From: Streptomyces roseirectus
Lineage (GTDB): Bacteria > Actinomycetota > Actinomycetes > Streptomycetales > Streptomycetaceae
Assembly: GCF_014489635.1 (NCBI RefSeq)
Contig: NZ_CP060828.1
Location: 8,544,001-8,608,000 of the forward strand
DNA: 64,000 nt
Direction of reading: 5' to 3'
Shown piece after piece: positions 33,551 through 42,071 of this stretch. The position numbers were made by a program, and so were the translations under genes. The notes beneath the pieces were generated by a model, which did not search any database, was not told where the DNA came from, and worked only from the letters and a program-made list of their open reading frames with translations. Numbering within the stretch: position 1 is the first letter of the stretch; the number at the start of each line of letters is the position of its first letter.

Positions 33551-34398
33551 TACTGGCGCTCGGCGGCCTCGACCACGTTCGTCAGCAGCATCGCCCGCGT
33601 CATCGGGCCGACCCCGCCGACCGGCGGGGAGTACGAGCCGGCGACGTCGCTGACGTCGGGGTGGACGTCGCCGAGGATGCCCTCGACCGTGCGGGTCAGG
33701 CCGACCGACAGGACCGTCGCGCCGGGCTTGATCCAGTCCGGGGTGACCAGGTGGGCGACGCCGGCCGCGGCGACCACGACGTCGGCCTCGCGGGCGTGCG
33801 CCGCGACGTCCTGCGTGGCCTCGTGGCACAGCGTGACCGTGGCGTGCTCGGTGGAGCGCGTCAGCATCAGGCCCAGCGGGCGGCCGACGGTGATGCCACA
33901 GCCGATGACGCAGAACTGCTGGCCGGTGATGGCCACGTTGTTGCGGCGCAGCAGGTCGATGATGCCGCGCGGGGTGCACGGCAGCGGGCCCGGGATGCCG
34001 AGGACCAGCCGGCCCAGGTTGGTCGGGTGCAGGCCGTCCGCGTCCTTGCGGGGGTCGATCAGTTCGAGGACCGCGTGGGTGTCGATGTGCGCGGGCAGCG
34101 GGAGCTGGACGATGAAGCCGGTGCAGGCCGGGTCCTCGTTCAGGCGCAGCACGGCCGCCTCGACGTCGGCCTGGGAGGCGTCGGCGGGCAGTTCCACGCG
34201 GATGGAGGAGATGCCGACCTGCGCGCAGTCGCGGTGCTTGCCGCCGACGTAGGAGCGGCTGCCCGGGTCGTCGCCGACGAGGATGGTGCCGAGGCCCGGG
34301 GTGATCCCGCGCTCCTTGAGCGCACTCACCCGCTGGGCCAGCTCGGTCTTGATGTCGGCCGCAGCGGCCTTGCCGTCGAGAAGTGTCGCGGTGGTCAC
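33550..34398 (-). CDS. folD: Bifunctional methylenetetrahydrofolate dehydrogenase/cyclohydrolase
   Basis: A 282-residue Fol[24 protein letters not shown] contains the catalytic Y and K (Y-x3-K in SYVGGKH), [12 protein letters not shown] and [15 protein letters not shown] the folate site, [13 protein letters not shown] the P-C-T-P loop, and [16 protein letters not shown] the NADP-binding loop, where many enzymes have GRSxxVGxP. It interconverts 5,10-methylene- and 10-formyl-tetrahydrofolate in the cytoplasm. The start is GTG at 34398; the frame stays open far upstream only as antisense to the peptidoglycan-binding gene. The ribosome binding site is weak. It is divergent from the gene at 34573. 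Confidence 0.95.
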   Translation of the reverse strand: MTTATLLDGKAAAADIKTELAQRVSALKERGITPGLGTILVGDDPGSRSYVGGKHRDCAQVGISSIRVELPADASQADVEAAVLRLNEDPACTGFIVQLPLPAHIDTHAVLELIDPRKDADGLHPTNLGRLVLGIPGPLPCTPRGIIDLLRRNNVAITGQQFCVIGCGITVGRPLGLMLTRSTEHATVTLCHEATQDVAAHAREADVVVAAAGVAHLVTPDWIKPGATVLSVGLTRTVEGILGDVHPDVSDVAGSYSPPVGGVGPMTRAMLLTNVVEAAERQ

Positions 34399-34572
34399 GG
34401 GAGCAGAGAACCCTTCGGGACGAGGACGCCGGTCGGGAGCCGGTGACGTCCTCGGCCCCCGTCGCTCCATGCTACGTCGTCCGGGTGAAAGATCCGATCC
34501 CGGTATGGCCTGAACCCCACCGCCCGCGCGCCCGTATCTAGCGCCGGGGATCCGAGGAGAGGGGAGAGCGGC

Positions 34573-35337
34573 GTGCCGACACCGCAGGGCGGCGGCGAGA
34601 ACTTCGAGCGGGAGGTCCTGGAACCCATCGTGGTCCTCAGGCCCCGCCGCACCGACGCGCTCGCGGACCTGTTCCGCGAGCTGACCGAACTGAGCGACGA
34701 GGCTCCGGGCCAGGAGAAGACCCGGACGTACGAGGCGGTGAACGTGGCCCCCGCCGAGCCGCCCACTCAGCGGATCCCGCCGGTCCCGCCGCACCGCCCC
34801 GGTCCGCAGCACCGCACCGGCTCGCCGCACCGCTCCGGTCCGCAGCGCCGCTCCACTCCGTCGCACCGCCCCGGTCCGCCGCCCCCGCAGGCCACCGGCA
34901 AGGGGGTGCGCCGCGCGGCCGGGATCATCGCGGTGTCCGCCGCCGCGCTGGCCGGTTTCGCCGCCGCGATCCTGCTCCTGCCCGGCCGGGGCGGCGACAG
35001 CGCGGCGGCCCGGCCCCAGCCGCGGCCCCCGGTCGCCAGCGCGCCGGTCCAGCAGGAACCGGCCCCGGCGCCCAGTGCCCCGGCGGCCCAGGATCCGGTG
35101 GCCGAGGACCCGGGCGGCGTCCTGCGCGAGGGCGCCAGCGGCGCGGAGGTCGTCGACCTCCAGGAGCGCCTGCGCCGCATCCCGAACGTCTACGACAACG
35201 GCTCGACCAGCGGCGACTTCGACGCGGCCCTCACCGAGGCCGTGGCCCGCTTCCAGGTCTGGTACGGCATCAGGGGCGACGAGTCCGGCGTCTACGGCGA
35301 CCACACGCGCCGGGACCTGGAGGCGCGCACCTCCTGA
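34573..35337 (+). CDS. Membrane-anchored peptidoglycan-binding protein
   Basis: A 254-residue type II membrane protein. A cytoplasmic N-terminal part of about 110 residues contains an acidic helix ([17 protein letters not shown]) and a Pro/His/Arg-rich linker with repeated HRPGP-like units; one membrane helix lies about residues 115-138 ([20 protein letters not shown]); an Ala/Pro-rich spacer leads to a C-terminal PG_binding_1 domain ([19 protein letters not shown] and ARFQVWYGI). It likely fixes a cell-envelope factor to the wall. Start GTG at 34573 with GGGGAGAG upstream. Confidence 0.82.
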   Translation: MPTPQGGGENFEREVLEPIVVLRPRRTDALADLFRELTELSDEAPGQEKTRTYEAVNVAPAEPPTQRIPPVPPHRPGPQHRTGSPHRSGPQRRSTPSHRPGPPPPQATGKGVRRAAGIIAVSAAALAGFAAAILLLPGRGGDSAAARPQPRPPVASAPVQQEPAPAPSAPAAQDPVAEDPGGVLREGASGAEVVDLQERLRRIPNVYDNGSTSGDFDAALTEAVARFQVWYGIRGDESGVYGDHTRRDLEARTS

Positions 35338-35451
35338 CGCCTTCTGACGCGTCCCCTGACGCACGGGACGCATGAACTGTGTCCCATGTCACAATGCGTG
35401 GTGGGCCGGTGGGCGTTCGGCACCCCGGCCCACCGAGCCGAAGGCCGCGTC

Positions 35452-35592
35452 ATGACCGTCTCCCGCGTCCCGGGCCTCGTCCTGCCCGTGATCTTCCTGG
35501 TGGCCCTGCTCGCGGGGCTGGTCTGGTACTGGCGCGAGTCCCGCGGCGAACGCCGGCGCGGCGGGCGTCAGCGCCGCAGAGAGGGCGACTGA
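35452..35592 (+). CDS. Small single-span membrane protein (46 residues)
   Basis: From the ATG at 35452 (AAGG eight bases upstream) a 46-residue protein: MTVSRVPGLVLPVIFLVALL forms one membrane helix, ending GLVWYWRES, followed by a strongly basic tail GERRRGGRQRRR. The frame can be extended to an ATG at 35386, but that adds residues without a ribosome binding site. The gene overlaps the convergent gene 35568-35948 by 25 nt. Function unknown. Confidence 0.55.
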   Translation: MTVSRVPGLVLPVIFLVALLAGLVWYWRESRGERRRGGRQRRREGD

Positions 35593-35948
35593 GCCGCCAG
35601 CGCCGCCGCCACCGCCCGTACCCCGCGCGCGAGGTGCTGGAGCTGCGTCAGCTCCGCCGCGTACAGCTTGATCGTGTGCTCGATCGCCGCCTCGTGCAGC
35701 CCGAGGGCGGGCAGGTCCGCGCGGGCCGTCTGGAGCGCCGTCCGCGCCACCCGGACCTCCTGCTGGACCTGGAGGTGCGCGTGCCGGGCGAGCAGGACGG
35801 GGTGGCGCAGCAGCGCCGGATAGCTCCCGTACCGCGCCGGGACCAGCTCGCGCAGCCATTTGACGGCCGAACGCTCCCAGTCGTGGCTGCCGGGCGTCTT
35901 GACGTGGCGGGGCCAGTCCGGGCTGAGGCGCGTCGTCGTGAGACTCAT
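35568..35948 (-). CDS. Hypothetical protein, helical, 126 residues
   Basis: Unrecognised 126-residue protein. It begins MSLTTTRLSPDWPRHVKTPG and is followed by Leu/Ala-rich helices (SYPALLRHPVLLARHAH, QVQQEVRVARTALQTARAD, AAIEHTIKLYAAELTQLQ), suggesting a helical bundle or coiled coil. I chose the ATG at 35948 since GGAAG lies about nine bases before it; the ATG at 35954 is too close to that site. GC3 is high and the AT-rich upstream stretch (TATATA-like, near 35990-36000) may hold its promoter. It overlaps the convergent small membrane protein gene. Confidence 0.65.
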   Translation of the reverse strand: MSLTTTRLSPDWPRHVKTPGSHDWERSAVKWLRELVPARYGSYPALLRHPVLLARHAHLQVQQEVRVARTALQTARADLPALGLHEAAIEHTIKLYAAELTQLQHLARGVRAVAAALAAQSPSLRR

Positions 35949-36082
35949 GAGCATGGCTTCCGATGTGCGGCGGTGCGACCGTGAGAAGTATTTATATATG
36001 CGCTCACCTTGGCAAGACGTATGAAAACATTCACAGCGTCATCGGACGGTCTCCACGCCGTCGCTACCTGCCCGTAAGGTGC

Positions 36083-36994
36083 TCAGTCCCGCAGGAAGAA
36101 CTGGTGGCGCTCGGCGACCTGCTCGTACTCCTCAAGCCGCGCCTGCGTCCGCTCCGGACCCGCGTCCGTCATGGCCTGGAGCAGGGCCGCCGCCATCACG
36201 CCCGGCGCCGCGTACGAGTCGAACACCAGCCGCGACCCCGTCCCCGTCGCGAACACCACGTCCGCCTCGTCGGCCAGCGGACCGAGCGCCAGGTCCGTGA
36301 TCAGCGCGACCTTCAGCCCGGCCCCGCGCGCCACCCGCACGGCCATCAGCGTCTCGTGGGCGTGCCGGGGCATCGAGAACGCCAGCACCCACGTCCCGCC
36401 CGTCTCCCGGGACTGGAGCAGCGCGTCGTAGGCGACGCTCCCGCCCCGCGTCACGGGCCGCACGTCCGGGTGGACCCGGCGGGCCGCGTACGCGAAGTAC
36501 TCCGCGAGCGACGCCGAGATCCGCAGGCCCAGGACGGTCAGCGGCGCCGACTCCGACAGGGCCCGGCCGACCTCGATGACCCGGTCCGGGTCGGCGAAGT
36601 CACGGCGCAGGTTCTCCAGGTTCTCGATCTCGGCGTCCACCGCCGCCTGGAGTTCGTTGCCCCGGTCCACCTCGGCCGCCCCGCGCGGACCGAGCGCCAG
36701 CGCCTGGAGCCGTTCCCGCAGCGCCGGATAGCCGCTGAAGCCGACGGCCGCCGCGAACCGGGTCACCGAGGGCTGGCTGACACCGACGCGCTCGGCGAGG
36801 TCGGTGATGGACAGCAGGGACGCCTCGGTCAGGTGCTCGATCAGGTACTGCGCGATGCGCCGCTGGCCGGGGGAGAGGCGGGGACCGTCGAACAGGTCCC
36901 GCACCTGCGAGGTCGGGGAGGGCTCGGCCGCCGGCACCGACCTGCCCGAGGTGATCGCCGACGCCTGGGCGCGGGCCTGCTGCGGCGAGGGCAC
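36083..36994 (-). CDS. RpiR/MurR-family transcriptional regulator (HTH + SIS)
   Basis: A 303-residue regulator from the GTG at 36994, preceded by AGGAGGAGGG. The N-terminal HTH_6 domain contains LSPGQRRIAQYLIEH and ITDLAERVGVSQPSVTRFAA (recognition helix), and the C-terminal SIS sugar-phosphate-binding domain spans VLGLRISASLAEYFAYAARR to AFSMPRHAHETLMAV. Such proteins sense phosphosugars, often amino sugars, and control catabolic genes. No obvious sugar operon is next to it, although a GT39-like gene is upstream in the same direction and a sugar kinase lies 4 kb away. Confidence 0.92.
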   Translation of the reverse strand: MPSPQQARAQASAITSGRSVPAAEPSPTSQVRDLFDGPRLSPGQRRIAQYLIEHLTEASLLSITDLAERVGVSQPSVTRFAAAVGFSGYPALRERLQALALGPRGAAEVDRGNELQAAVDAEIENLENLRRDFADPDRVIEVGRALSESAPLTVLGLRISASLAEYFAYAARRVHPDVRPVTRGGSVAYDALLQSRETGGTWVLAFSMPRHAHETLMAVRVARGAGLKVALITDLALGPLADEADVVFATGTGSRLVFDSYAAPGVMAAALLQAMTDAGPERTQARLEEYEQVAERHQFFLRD

Positions 36995-37049
36995 GGACCC
37001 TCCTCCTTTGTCTCCCACGCGGCTCAACATAACCCACCCCAAGATCGGT

Positions 37050-38633
37050 TCACCGCCGGTAGACGGTGATCGAGTGCCCCACGTCGTCCACCGCCCGGCT
37101 GGTCCGCAGCAGCTCCGCGAGGCGCCCCGTCGCCTTCGCCGCCGCCGAGTCCGACACCACCAGCAGCCCCCGGACGCGCTCGGCGGGTACCGTGCGCGGA
37201 TCGCTCGCGCGGATGCCGTAGTACGACGGCACCCCGGCGCCCTTGTAGACCAGCCACATCGGCTCGCCCCGGTAGCGGTCGGCGAGCCGGCCGAGGTCCT
37301 GGCCCCAGTCCACGTTGGAGTCGTGCAGCCGCAGATGGGTGCGCGCCGGACCCCCGAACGCCTCGTTGGAGTACGGCAGATAGTAGGGAAACGTCCGCAG
37401 CGAACTCACCGCGACGAACGCCACCAGCGCCCCCGTCACCCACACCCGCCGCAGCACGAGCGCGCAGCCCGCCGCCACCGCGAGGAACATCGGCAGGAAC
37501 ACCGCGTACCGCGTCCCCAGATCCCGCGACCCCGTCATCGCCGACGCCAGCAGCACCCCGGCCGGCAGCAGCACGAACACCGCGGCCCGCCGCAGCCGCC
37601 GCACCGCGAGCATCGCCACCGCACCGGCCGCCCACAGCGCCAGCATCCCCAAAGGTGTCTTCACCAGCAGCGCGGCCGGCAGGTAGTACCAGCGCGACCC
37701 CGTGTAGAGGCGCCCGAACAGGAACCCCTGCCACGCCTGGTTCTCGAACCGGAACTGCACCCGCATCCCGTCCCGGTACGCCTCGGGCACCGGCAGCAGC
37801 TCCACCGCGAGCCCCCGCAGCCCGCGCACCCCCGGGATCTCACCCGGCGCCGGACTCCACCGCAGCCGGGGATCCACCACGAGGTACGACACCCACACCA
37901 CCGCGAACGCGGCCACCACCACCCCCACCGCCCCCACCAGCGCCCTGCGCCACCCCGCCCGCCACACCGCCACCACCGCCAGCGCCGCGAACACCGGCAC
38001 CGCCGTCAGCGTGCTCATCTTCGTCGCCAGCGCCGCCCCCAACGCCAGCCCCGCGAGCGGCAGATACCGCCTCGGCCGGTGCCGGGCCCGCCATAACAGC
38101 CACGCCGACGTCAGCAGGAACCCCGCCGCCGGGACGTCCAGCGTGGCCAGCGAACCGTGCGCGATCACGTCCGGCGAGAACACGTACAGGGCCAGCGCGA
38201 CGAACGCCGCCGCGCGGCCCGCGACATCGCGCGCGAAGAGGAAGACGACCAGCCCGAACAGCAGCGTCAGCGCGATCACGGGTAACCGGGCCCACAGCAT
38301 CACGTCCCACGGGTCGTTGCCCGACTCGTAGAGGAGGTGTCGGCCCAACGCGCCCTGGGTGCCGGTGAATTGGGAGTCGTAGTGCGGATCGGCGATCGCC
38401 ACGCCCACCGCCACGACCAGCTTGCCCAGCGGCGGGTGCTCGGGGTTGTAGCGGACCTCGTGCGCGTGCAGGTAGTCGGCGGCGGTCCCGACGTACACGG
38501 GCTCGTCGATGGTCGGCGTCTGCTGGACGGCCGTCGTGACCATGACGGCGGCCATCTGCCCGAGTAACAGGACCACCAGGAACCAGGCCACCCAGGGGCG
38601 GGAAACCAAACGCAGTGCTGTGCTCGCCATCAT
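37050..38633 (-). CDS. GT39-like membrane glycosyltransferase (ArnT/PMT fold)
   Basis: A 527-residue polytopic protein with about 11-13 membrane helices. The first outer loop carries TPTIDEPVYVGTAADYL, in which D-E is the catalytic acidic pair typical of ArnT/PMT-family transferases that use polyprenyl-phosphate sugars, and RYNPEHPPLGKLV follows as in the family. The C-terminal tail is a soluble domain (NVDWGQDLGRLADRYRGEP, ending VGHSITVYRR). It may glycosylate exported proteins or lipids; the donor and acceptor are unknown. I start at the ATG at 38633 because the longer frame begins inside the terminator at 38653-38684. Confidence 0.85.
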   Translation of the reverse strand: MMASTALRLVSRPWVAWFLVVLLLGQMAAVMVTTAVQQTPTIDEPVYVGTAADYLHAHEVRYNPEHPPLGKLVVAVGVAIADPHYDSQFTGTQGALGRHLLYESGNDPWDVMLWARLPVIALTLLFGLVVFLFARDVAGRAAAFVALALYVFSPDVIAHGSLATLDVPAAGFLLTSAWLLWRARHRPRRYLPLAGLALGAALATKMSTLTAVPVFAALAVVAVWRAGWRRALVGAVGVVVAAFAVVWVSYLVVDPRLRWSPAPGEIPGVRGLRGLAVELLPVPEAYRDGMRVQFRFENQAWQGFLFGRLYTGSRWYYLPAALLVKTPLGMLALWAAGAVAMLAVRRLRRAAVFVLLPAGVLLASAMTGSRDLGTRYAVFLPMFLAVAAGCALVLRRVWVTGALVAFVAVSSLRTFPYYLPYSNEAFGGPARTHLRLHDSNVDWGQDLGRLADRYRGEPMWLVYKGAGVPSYYGIRASDPRTVPAERVRGLLVVSDSAAAKATGRLAELLRTSRAVDDVGHSITVYRR

Positions 38634-38652
38634 CCGTCCCAGGTAGCCGTAC

Positions 38653-38684
38653 GGGGTGGGAGCGGCCCGGGCCGCCCCCACCCC
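38653..38684. terminator. GC-rich terminator hairpin
   Basis: GGGGTGGGAGCGGCCC (38653-38668) is followed directly by GGGCCGCCCCCACCCC (38669-38684), a 16-base inverted repeat with one mismatch; the central four bases must form the loop. It follows the PAP2 phosphatase gene on the minus strand and precedes the GT39-like gene. Confidence 0.75.
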
Positions 38685-38693
38685 GCCGTCACG

Positions 38694-40592
38694 TCACCGC
38701 TTCACGAGTCGTACCGACAGACCGTCCGCCGTGTAGTGAGGTACGGCCCGCAGGTGGGCCGAGTTCAGCTCCACCTTGTCGAACTGCCCGCGCAGCCGCG
38801 CCGCGTGCAGCACGTGGACGACCGTACCGGCGGCCGGCGGGTGCTTCTCGTCCAGCCGCAGCACCAGCGTGGCGCCCTTCTCCAGACGGGCCCGCCCCGA
38901 GACGCTGACGACGGCCCCGTGACCCTTGCGGACCGTCACGTCCAGCGTCGCAGCGCCCTGCGCCCACGCGCCGCGCACCCGCACCGGACGGGCCGCGCGC
39001 AGCGTGCCGCCCCTGAGGGTGACGTCGCCCTGGCCGAGCGCGTTCGCGTGGCCCGCGACCAGCGTGCCCGCCTCGACGACCGTGCCGCCGTGGTAGCGGT
39101 TGTGGCCGGTGAGGGTGAGCGTGCCGGAGCCCTTCTTGGTGAGGCCGCCGGGACCCTCGATGTCGTTGCGCCAGGCGTCCGCCGCGTGGAAGCCGCCCTT
39201 CGCCGCGTCCAGGGTGACCGTGACGTGGGACTCGAAGGCGCCGTAGCCGTCCGCCGCCGCGAACAGGTGCAGCCGGCCCCACTGTTCGAGGCCGTCCAGC
39301 AGGACGTACCCGGAGTCCACGGCCGTCGTGCGCAGCACCGCGCGGCGCTGCTCGGCCGTCAGGTACGGCTGGCGGGTCTCCAGCAGGACCTCGGCGCCCT
39401 TGGGGACCGTCAGCGGCAGCTTGCGGCCCTTGCGCGGGAGGACGTAGGTCAGCTTCGGCTCGACCAGGCAGGCGTTGCGCTCGCGGTCGGCGTACTGGTC
39501 CGAGGAGTCCGAGTGGGCGTACGCGAACAGGGTGTCGGGGGTGGTGCCCGTCCGCTGCGTGAAGTAGGCCAGCGCCTGGGCGCGCGCGGCGGCCTTGATC
39601 TCCGCGTTCGCCGGGTCGGCGAGGGTCGCGGCGGCGAGCGCGGTCGCCATGATCCGGCCGCCCATCACGTCGACCGTGGAGTGCATGCCGGACATGATCC
39701 GGGTGTGGCTCAGCTCGAAGGCGCGGGTCACGATCTCCTGGAACCGCTCCGGCACCGCGTACGCGTACGCCAGGGCGGCCAGGTGGAAGGCGTTGGTGTG
39801 GCCGCTGGGGAAGCCGCCGTCGTCCTTGGGCGAGGTGCTGCGCTGGCGCAGCAGCTGCTTGACGACGATCACCTTCGAGTCGTAGACGGGGTAGCCGAGC
39901 GCGTCGGTCTTCCCGGTGTCGACGACCTCGCTGTTCTCGTTGAGCCGCCACGGACGCGGGTACTGGAACGCGTACTTGCCGGGGTTGCCGGACGCGAACG
40001 GGCCGCGCACGGTGTCGACGAGCTTGGCGACCTGGCCGAGGTCCGAGGTGTACGAGCCGGCGCCGAGCGCGGAGCCCTCGGGGGCGCCGGCGGGGACGGC
40101 GTCCTCGACCTTCGCCGGCGGGGTGTCGTCGGGGGCGGCGGTGATCGAGGTGACCGCCTTGGCGCCGGTCCGGTAGAGCGGGGCGAGCGGGCCGAGGGCG
40201 CCGATCATCGCGTAGCTCTGGTGCTGGCGGTCGTAGACGAACGCCTCGCGGGCCTGGGCCTCGGTGCGGGCGTGCGTGAGGTTGACGCAGTACCGCACGT
40301 TGGCCCGCAGCACCTCGTGGTCGATGACCGTGCCGGTGTTCCAGTCCGGGCCGGTCTTCCAGACCTTGGTCATCCCGCCGAGGATCCGCACGACGGCGTT
40401 GGTCTCGGGCGTCAGGTTCGCGGTGATGTTCGTGCGGTAGTCGTCGACGAACGCCGCCGGCGCCGCGGTCGCGGCCTTGGCGTCGGCGGCGCCGAGCCAG
40501 GACACCAGCGTCGGCGCGGCCACCAGGGCGGCCGAACCGCCCATGGACACCTTGAGGAAACGCCTTCTGTTCACTTCGACGGGGGACGACAT
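38694..40592 (-). CDS. Tat-exported PAP2 phosphatase with autotransporter-type beta repeat
   Basis: A 632-residue exported enzyme. The N-terminus has a Tat motif (NRRRFLKVSMGG) and cleavage probably after AKA near residue 40. The vanadium-haloperoxidase/PAP2 signature is present: KQLLRQRS, GGFPSGHTNAFHLAALAYAY (central histidine) and SHTRIMSGMHSTVDVMGG (second histidine with arginine and aspartate). From about residue 450 a beta-helical tail begins GSGTLTLTGHNRYHGGTVV, an autotransporter-associated beta-strand repeat, ending GLSVRLVKR. It is likely a secreted acid phosphatase. AAGAGAGG precedes the ATG at 40592. Confidence 0.88.
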   Translation of the reverse strand: MSSPVEVNRRRFLKVSMGGSAALVAAPTLVSWLGAADAKAATAAPAAFVDDYRTNITANLTPETNAVVRILGGMTKVWKTGPDWNTGTVIDHEVLRANVRYCVNLTHARTEAQAREAFVYDRQHQSYAMIGALGPLAPLYRTGAKAVTSITAAPDDTPPAKVEDAVPAGAPEGSALGAGSYTSDLGQVAKLVDTVRGPFASGNPGKYAFQYPRPWRLNENSEVVDTGKTDALGYPVYDSKVIVVKQLLRQRSTSPKDDGGFPSGHTNAFHLAALAYAYAVPERFQEIVTRAFELSHTRIMSGMHSTVDVMGGRIMATALAAATLADPANAEIKAAARAQALAYFTQRTGTTPDTLFAYAHSDSSDQYADRERNACLVEPKLTYVLPRKGRKLPLTVPKGAEVLLETRQPYLTAEQRRAVLRTTAVDSGYVLLDGLEQWGRLHLFAAADGYGAFESHVTVTLDAAKGGFHAADAWRNDIEGPGGLTKKGSGTLTLTGHNRYHGGTVVEAGTLVAGHANALGQGDVTLRGGTLRAARPVRVRGAWAQGAATLDVTVRKGHGAVVSVSGRARLEKGATLVLRLDEKHPPAAGTVVHVLHAARLRGQFDKVELNSAHLRAVPHYTADGLSVRLVKR

Positions 40593-40740
40593 GCGTGTGC
40601 CTCTCTTGACGGAGATCGTGCGATCGGGGGTGGCTCGGAGGCTGCTGCCGTCGACTGAGCCGGGTGGTGCGTACGAGCGAAGATCTACGGCGGGGTCGTG
40701 ACCGTTCAGGGTGGGAACGGAGGCTGGACGGTGTCCCGCG

Positions 40741-40797
40741 GGTGAACGGGAAGTCCGGGATGACCCCTTCTGGGGTCCGGCGCGACCCCGTTTCACC
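40741..40797. terminator. Nested hairpin after the sugar kinase gene
   Basis: An outer stem GGTGAACGGG (40741-40750) with CCCGTTTCACC (40787-40797, one bulged T) encloses the inner hairpin GACCCC-TTCT-GGGGTC near 40762-40777. Placed downstream of the minus-strand kinase gene, it is a plausible terminator; the rest of 40593-40822 holds only an AT-rich TATATAAGGAGAGG stretch. Confidence 0.5.
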
Positions 40798-40822
40798 AAC
40801 ACATATATAAGGAGAGGGAGTT

Positions 40823-41731
40823 CTACAGGAGTCCGCGCGCCAGCGCCACCGCCCCGGTCACCGGGGCCACCGTCAGCGGCTGCGCCCGCGCGCCCGGCAC
40901 GGCCTCGGCGAGGCCCGCCGTGAACGCGTCGTACAGCACCGGTTGGCTGAGGACCGTGCCGCCCGCCACCACCACGTCGTCCACCGGCACCCCGCGCGCG
41001 GCGAGCCGGGCGACGAGCGCGGCCAAGGCGCGGCCCGCCTCGGCGATGACGGCACGGGCGAGGGGGGAGCCGGACGCGGCGGCGGAGAAGACGACCGGGG
41101 CGTGCCGGCCCCAGTCGGCGGACGCGTTGGCGGCGCCCTCCAACGCGGCGCCCAGCGCGGGTACTTCGGGGACGCCGAGGGCCGCCACGAGACCCTGGGC
41201 GAGCGGGTCGGGGGCCTCGCCGCGGTCGTGCGCGGCCCAGCTCGCGCGGGCCGCCTCGCGGACGAGTCCGGCGGCGCCGCCCTCGTCGCCGAGGACCGCG
41301 CCCCAGCCGCCGACCTGGACCGCCGAGCCGTCGGCCAGGCGGCCCACCGCGACGGAACCGGTGCCGGCGACCAGACCGACGCCCTTGTCCAACCCGGCCG
41401 CGGGCACGAGGAGTTCGGCGTCGCCCACGACGCGGGCGGGCACGCCGAGGAGTTCTTCGAGCGCGTGCCGGATGTCGGTGCACTGCCGGGGCGTCTCGCA
41501 GGCGTGCGCGCCGACCGCGACGGCGGCCGGGCGCGCGCCCGCGGGCAGCGCCTCGGTGAGCAGGCCGGCCAGCCAGCGGACGGCGGCGTCGGTGTCGTGC
41601 GGGCGCCAGCCGTCGCTGGGGCGGACGTGGTCGGCGACCGTGTCGTCCCCCGCGAGCGCGCGGAGGTGCGTCTTGGTGCCGCCCACGTCGATGCCGACCA
41701 GGAGCGGGTACGAGGGGGGTGCGTCCTGCAC
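40823..41731 (-). CDS. BadF/BcrA-type ATPase, probable N-acetylglucosamine kinase
   Basis: A 302-residue member of the ASKHA superfamily. The phosphate-1 loop is LLVGIDVGGTKTHLRALAGD; the phosphate-2 region is GLVAGTGSVAVGRLADGS, followed by GGWGAVLGDEGGAAGLVREA, the motif typical of eukaryotic-like GlcNAc kinases; VDDVVVAGGTVLSQP forms the adenosine loop. It should phosphorylate an amino sugar or related hexose in the cytoplasm. GTG at 41731 follows AAGGAAG. The gene is divergent from the ROK regulator with a 340-bp shared region, suggesting common control, perhaps of an amino-sugar pathway that also uses the ABC importer at 43.9-47.2 kb. Confidence 0.82.
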   Translation of the reverse strand: MQDAPPSYPLLVGIDVGGTKTHLRALAGDDTVADHVRPSDGWRPHDTDAAVRWLAGLLTEALPAGARPAAVAVGAHACETPRQCTDIRHALEELLGVPARVVGDAELLVPAAGLDKGVGLVAGTGSVAVGRLADGSAVQVGGWGAVLGDEGGAAGLVREAARASWAAHDRGEAPDPLAQGLVAALGVPEVPALGAALEGAANASADWGRHAPVVFSAAASGSPLARAVIAEAGRALAALVARLAARGVPVDDVVVAGGTVLSQPVLYDAFTAGLAEAVPGARAQPLTVAPVTGAVALARGLL

Positions 41732-41864
41732 GGGTTCTTCCTTCGTCGATGCGCTGAGCTGCGACGGCGGGCGAACCGTGCGAAGTGTGAACGAACGTTG
41801 AACAAATCTCGGGAAGCCCCGGGACGGGCTTCAGTCGGGCACGGCAGGCGAGTACCGTGGGGAT

Positions 41865-41888
41865 TTCGTTAGGAAGCTAACTAACGAA
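41865..41888. promoter_or_regulatory. Palindromic operator candidate for the ROK regulator
   Basis: TTCGTTAG (41865-41872) and CTAACGAA (41881-41888) are perfect 8-bp arms with an 8-nt spacer; inside, GTTAG-GAAG-CTAAC (41868-41881) is a second, nested inverted repeat. GTTAG/CTAAC-rich palindromes are common at ROK-regulator targets in actinobacteria (recalled, not searched). Confidence 0.6.
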
Positions 41889-42016
41889 CTAGGGTGCGTC
41901 AAGAGACGATGTACCGCCCGGCAGGGGCTGTTCTCCCCGGCTGTGAGGCGTGTTTTCCGGACAGTGGAAGGCGTGTTCCGTCCGGTTTTCGCTGTCCAGA
42001 CATTCAATCATTCGTA

Positions 42017-42042
42017 ACTCCGGCGCCACAACGCGCCGGAGT
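42017..42042 (+). promoter_or_regulatory. 5'-leader hairpin of the ROK gene
   Basis: ACTCCGGCGC (42017-42026) and GCGCCGGAGT (42033-42042) make a perfect 10-bp stem with loop CACAAC, ending 29 nt before the GTG start. It could be an attenuator or mark the end of an upstream transcript. Confidence 0.5.
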
Positions 42043-42071
42043 GCTCGCCGACCTGTACTTGTGGGGGAGTT

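Larger units (their letters stand above)
41732..42071. other. 340-bp regulatory region between kinase and ROK genes
   Basis: No gene is seen here. The region holds the palindromic cluster at 41865-41888, a hairpin at 42017-42042, an AACGTT centre at 41797-41802 near the kinase side, and two purine/pyrimidine blocks containing TCCGGACA and GTCCAGACA related to the palindrome TGTCCGGACA found before the ABC lipoprotein gene (43697-43706). It is the control region of a divergent pair. Confidence 0.5.
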
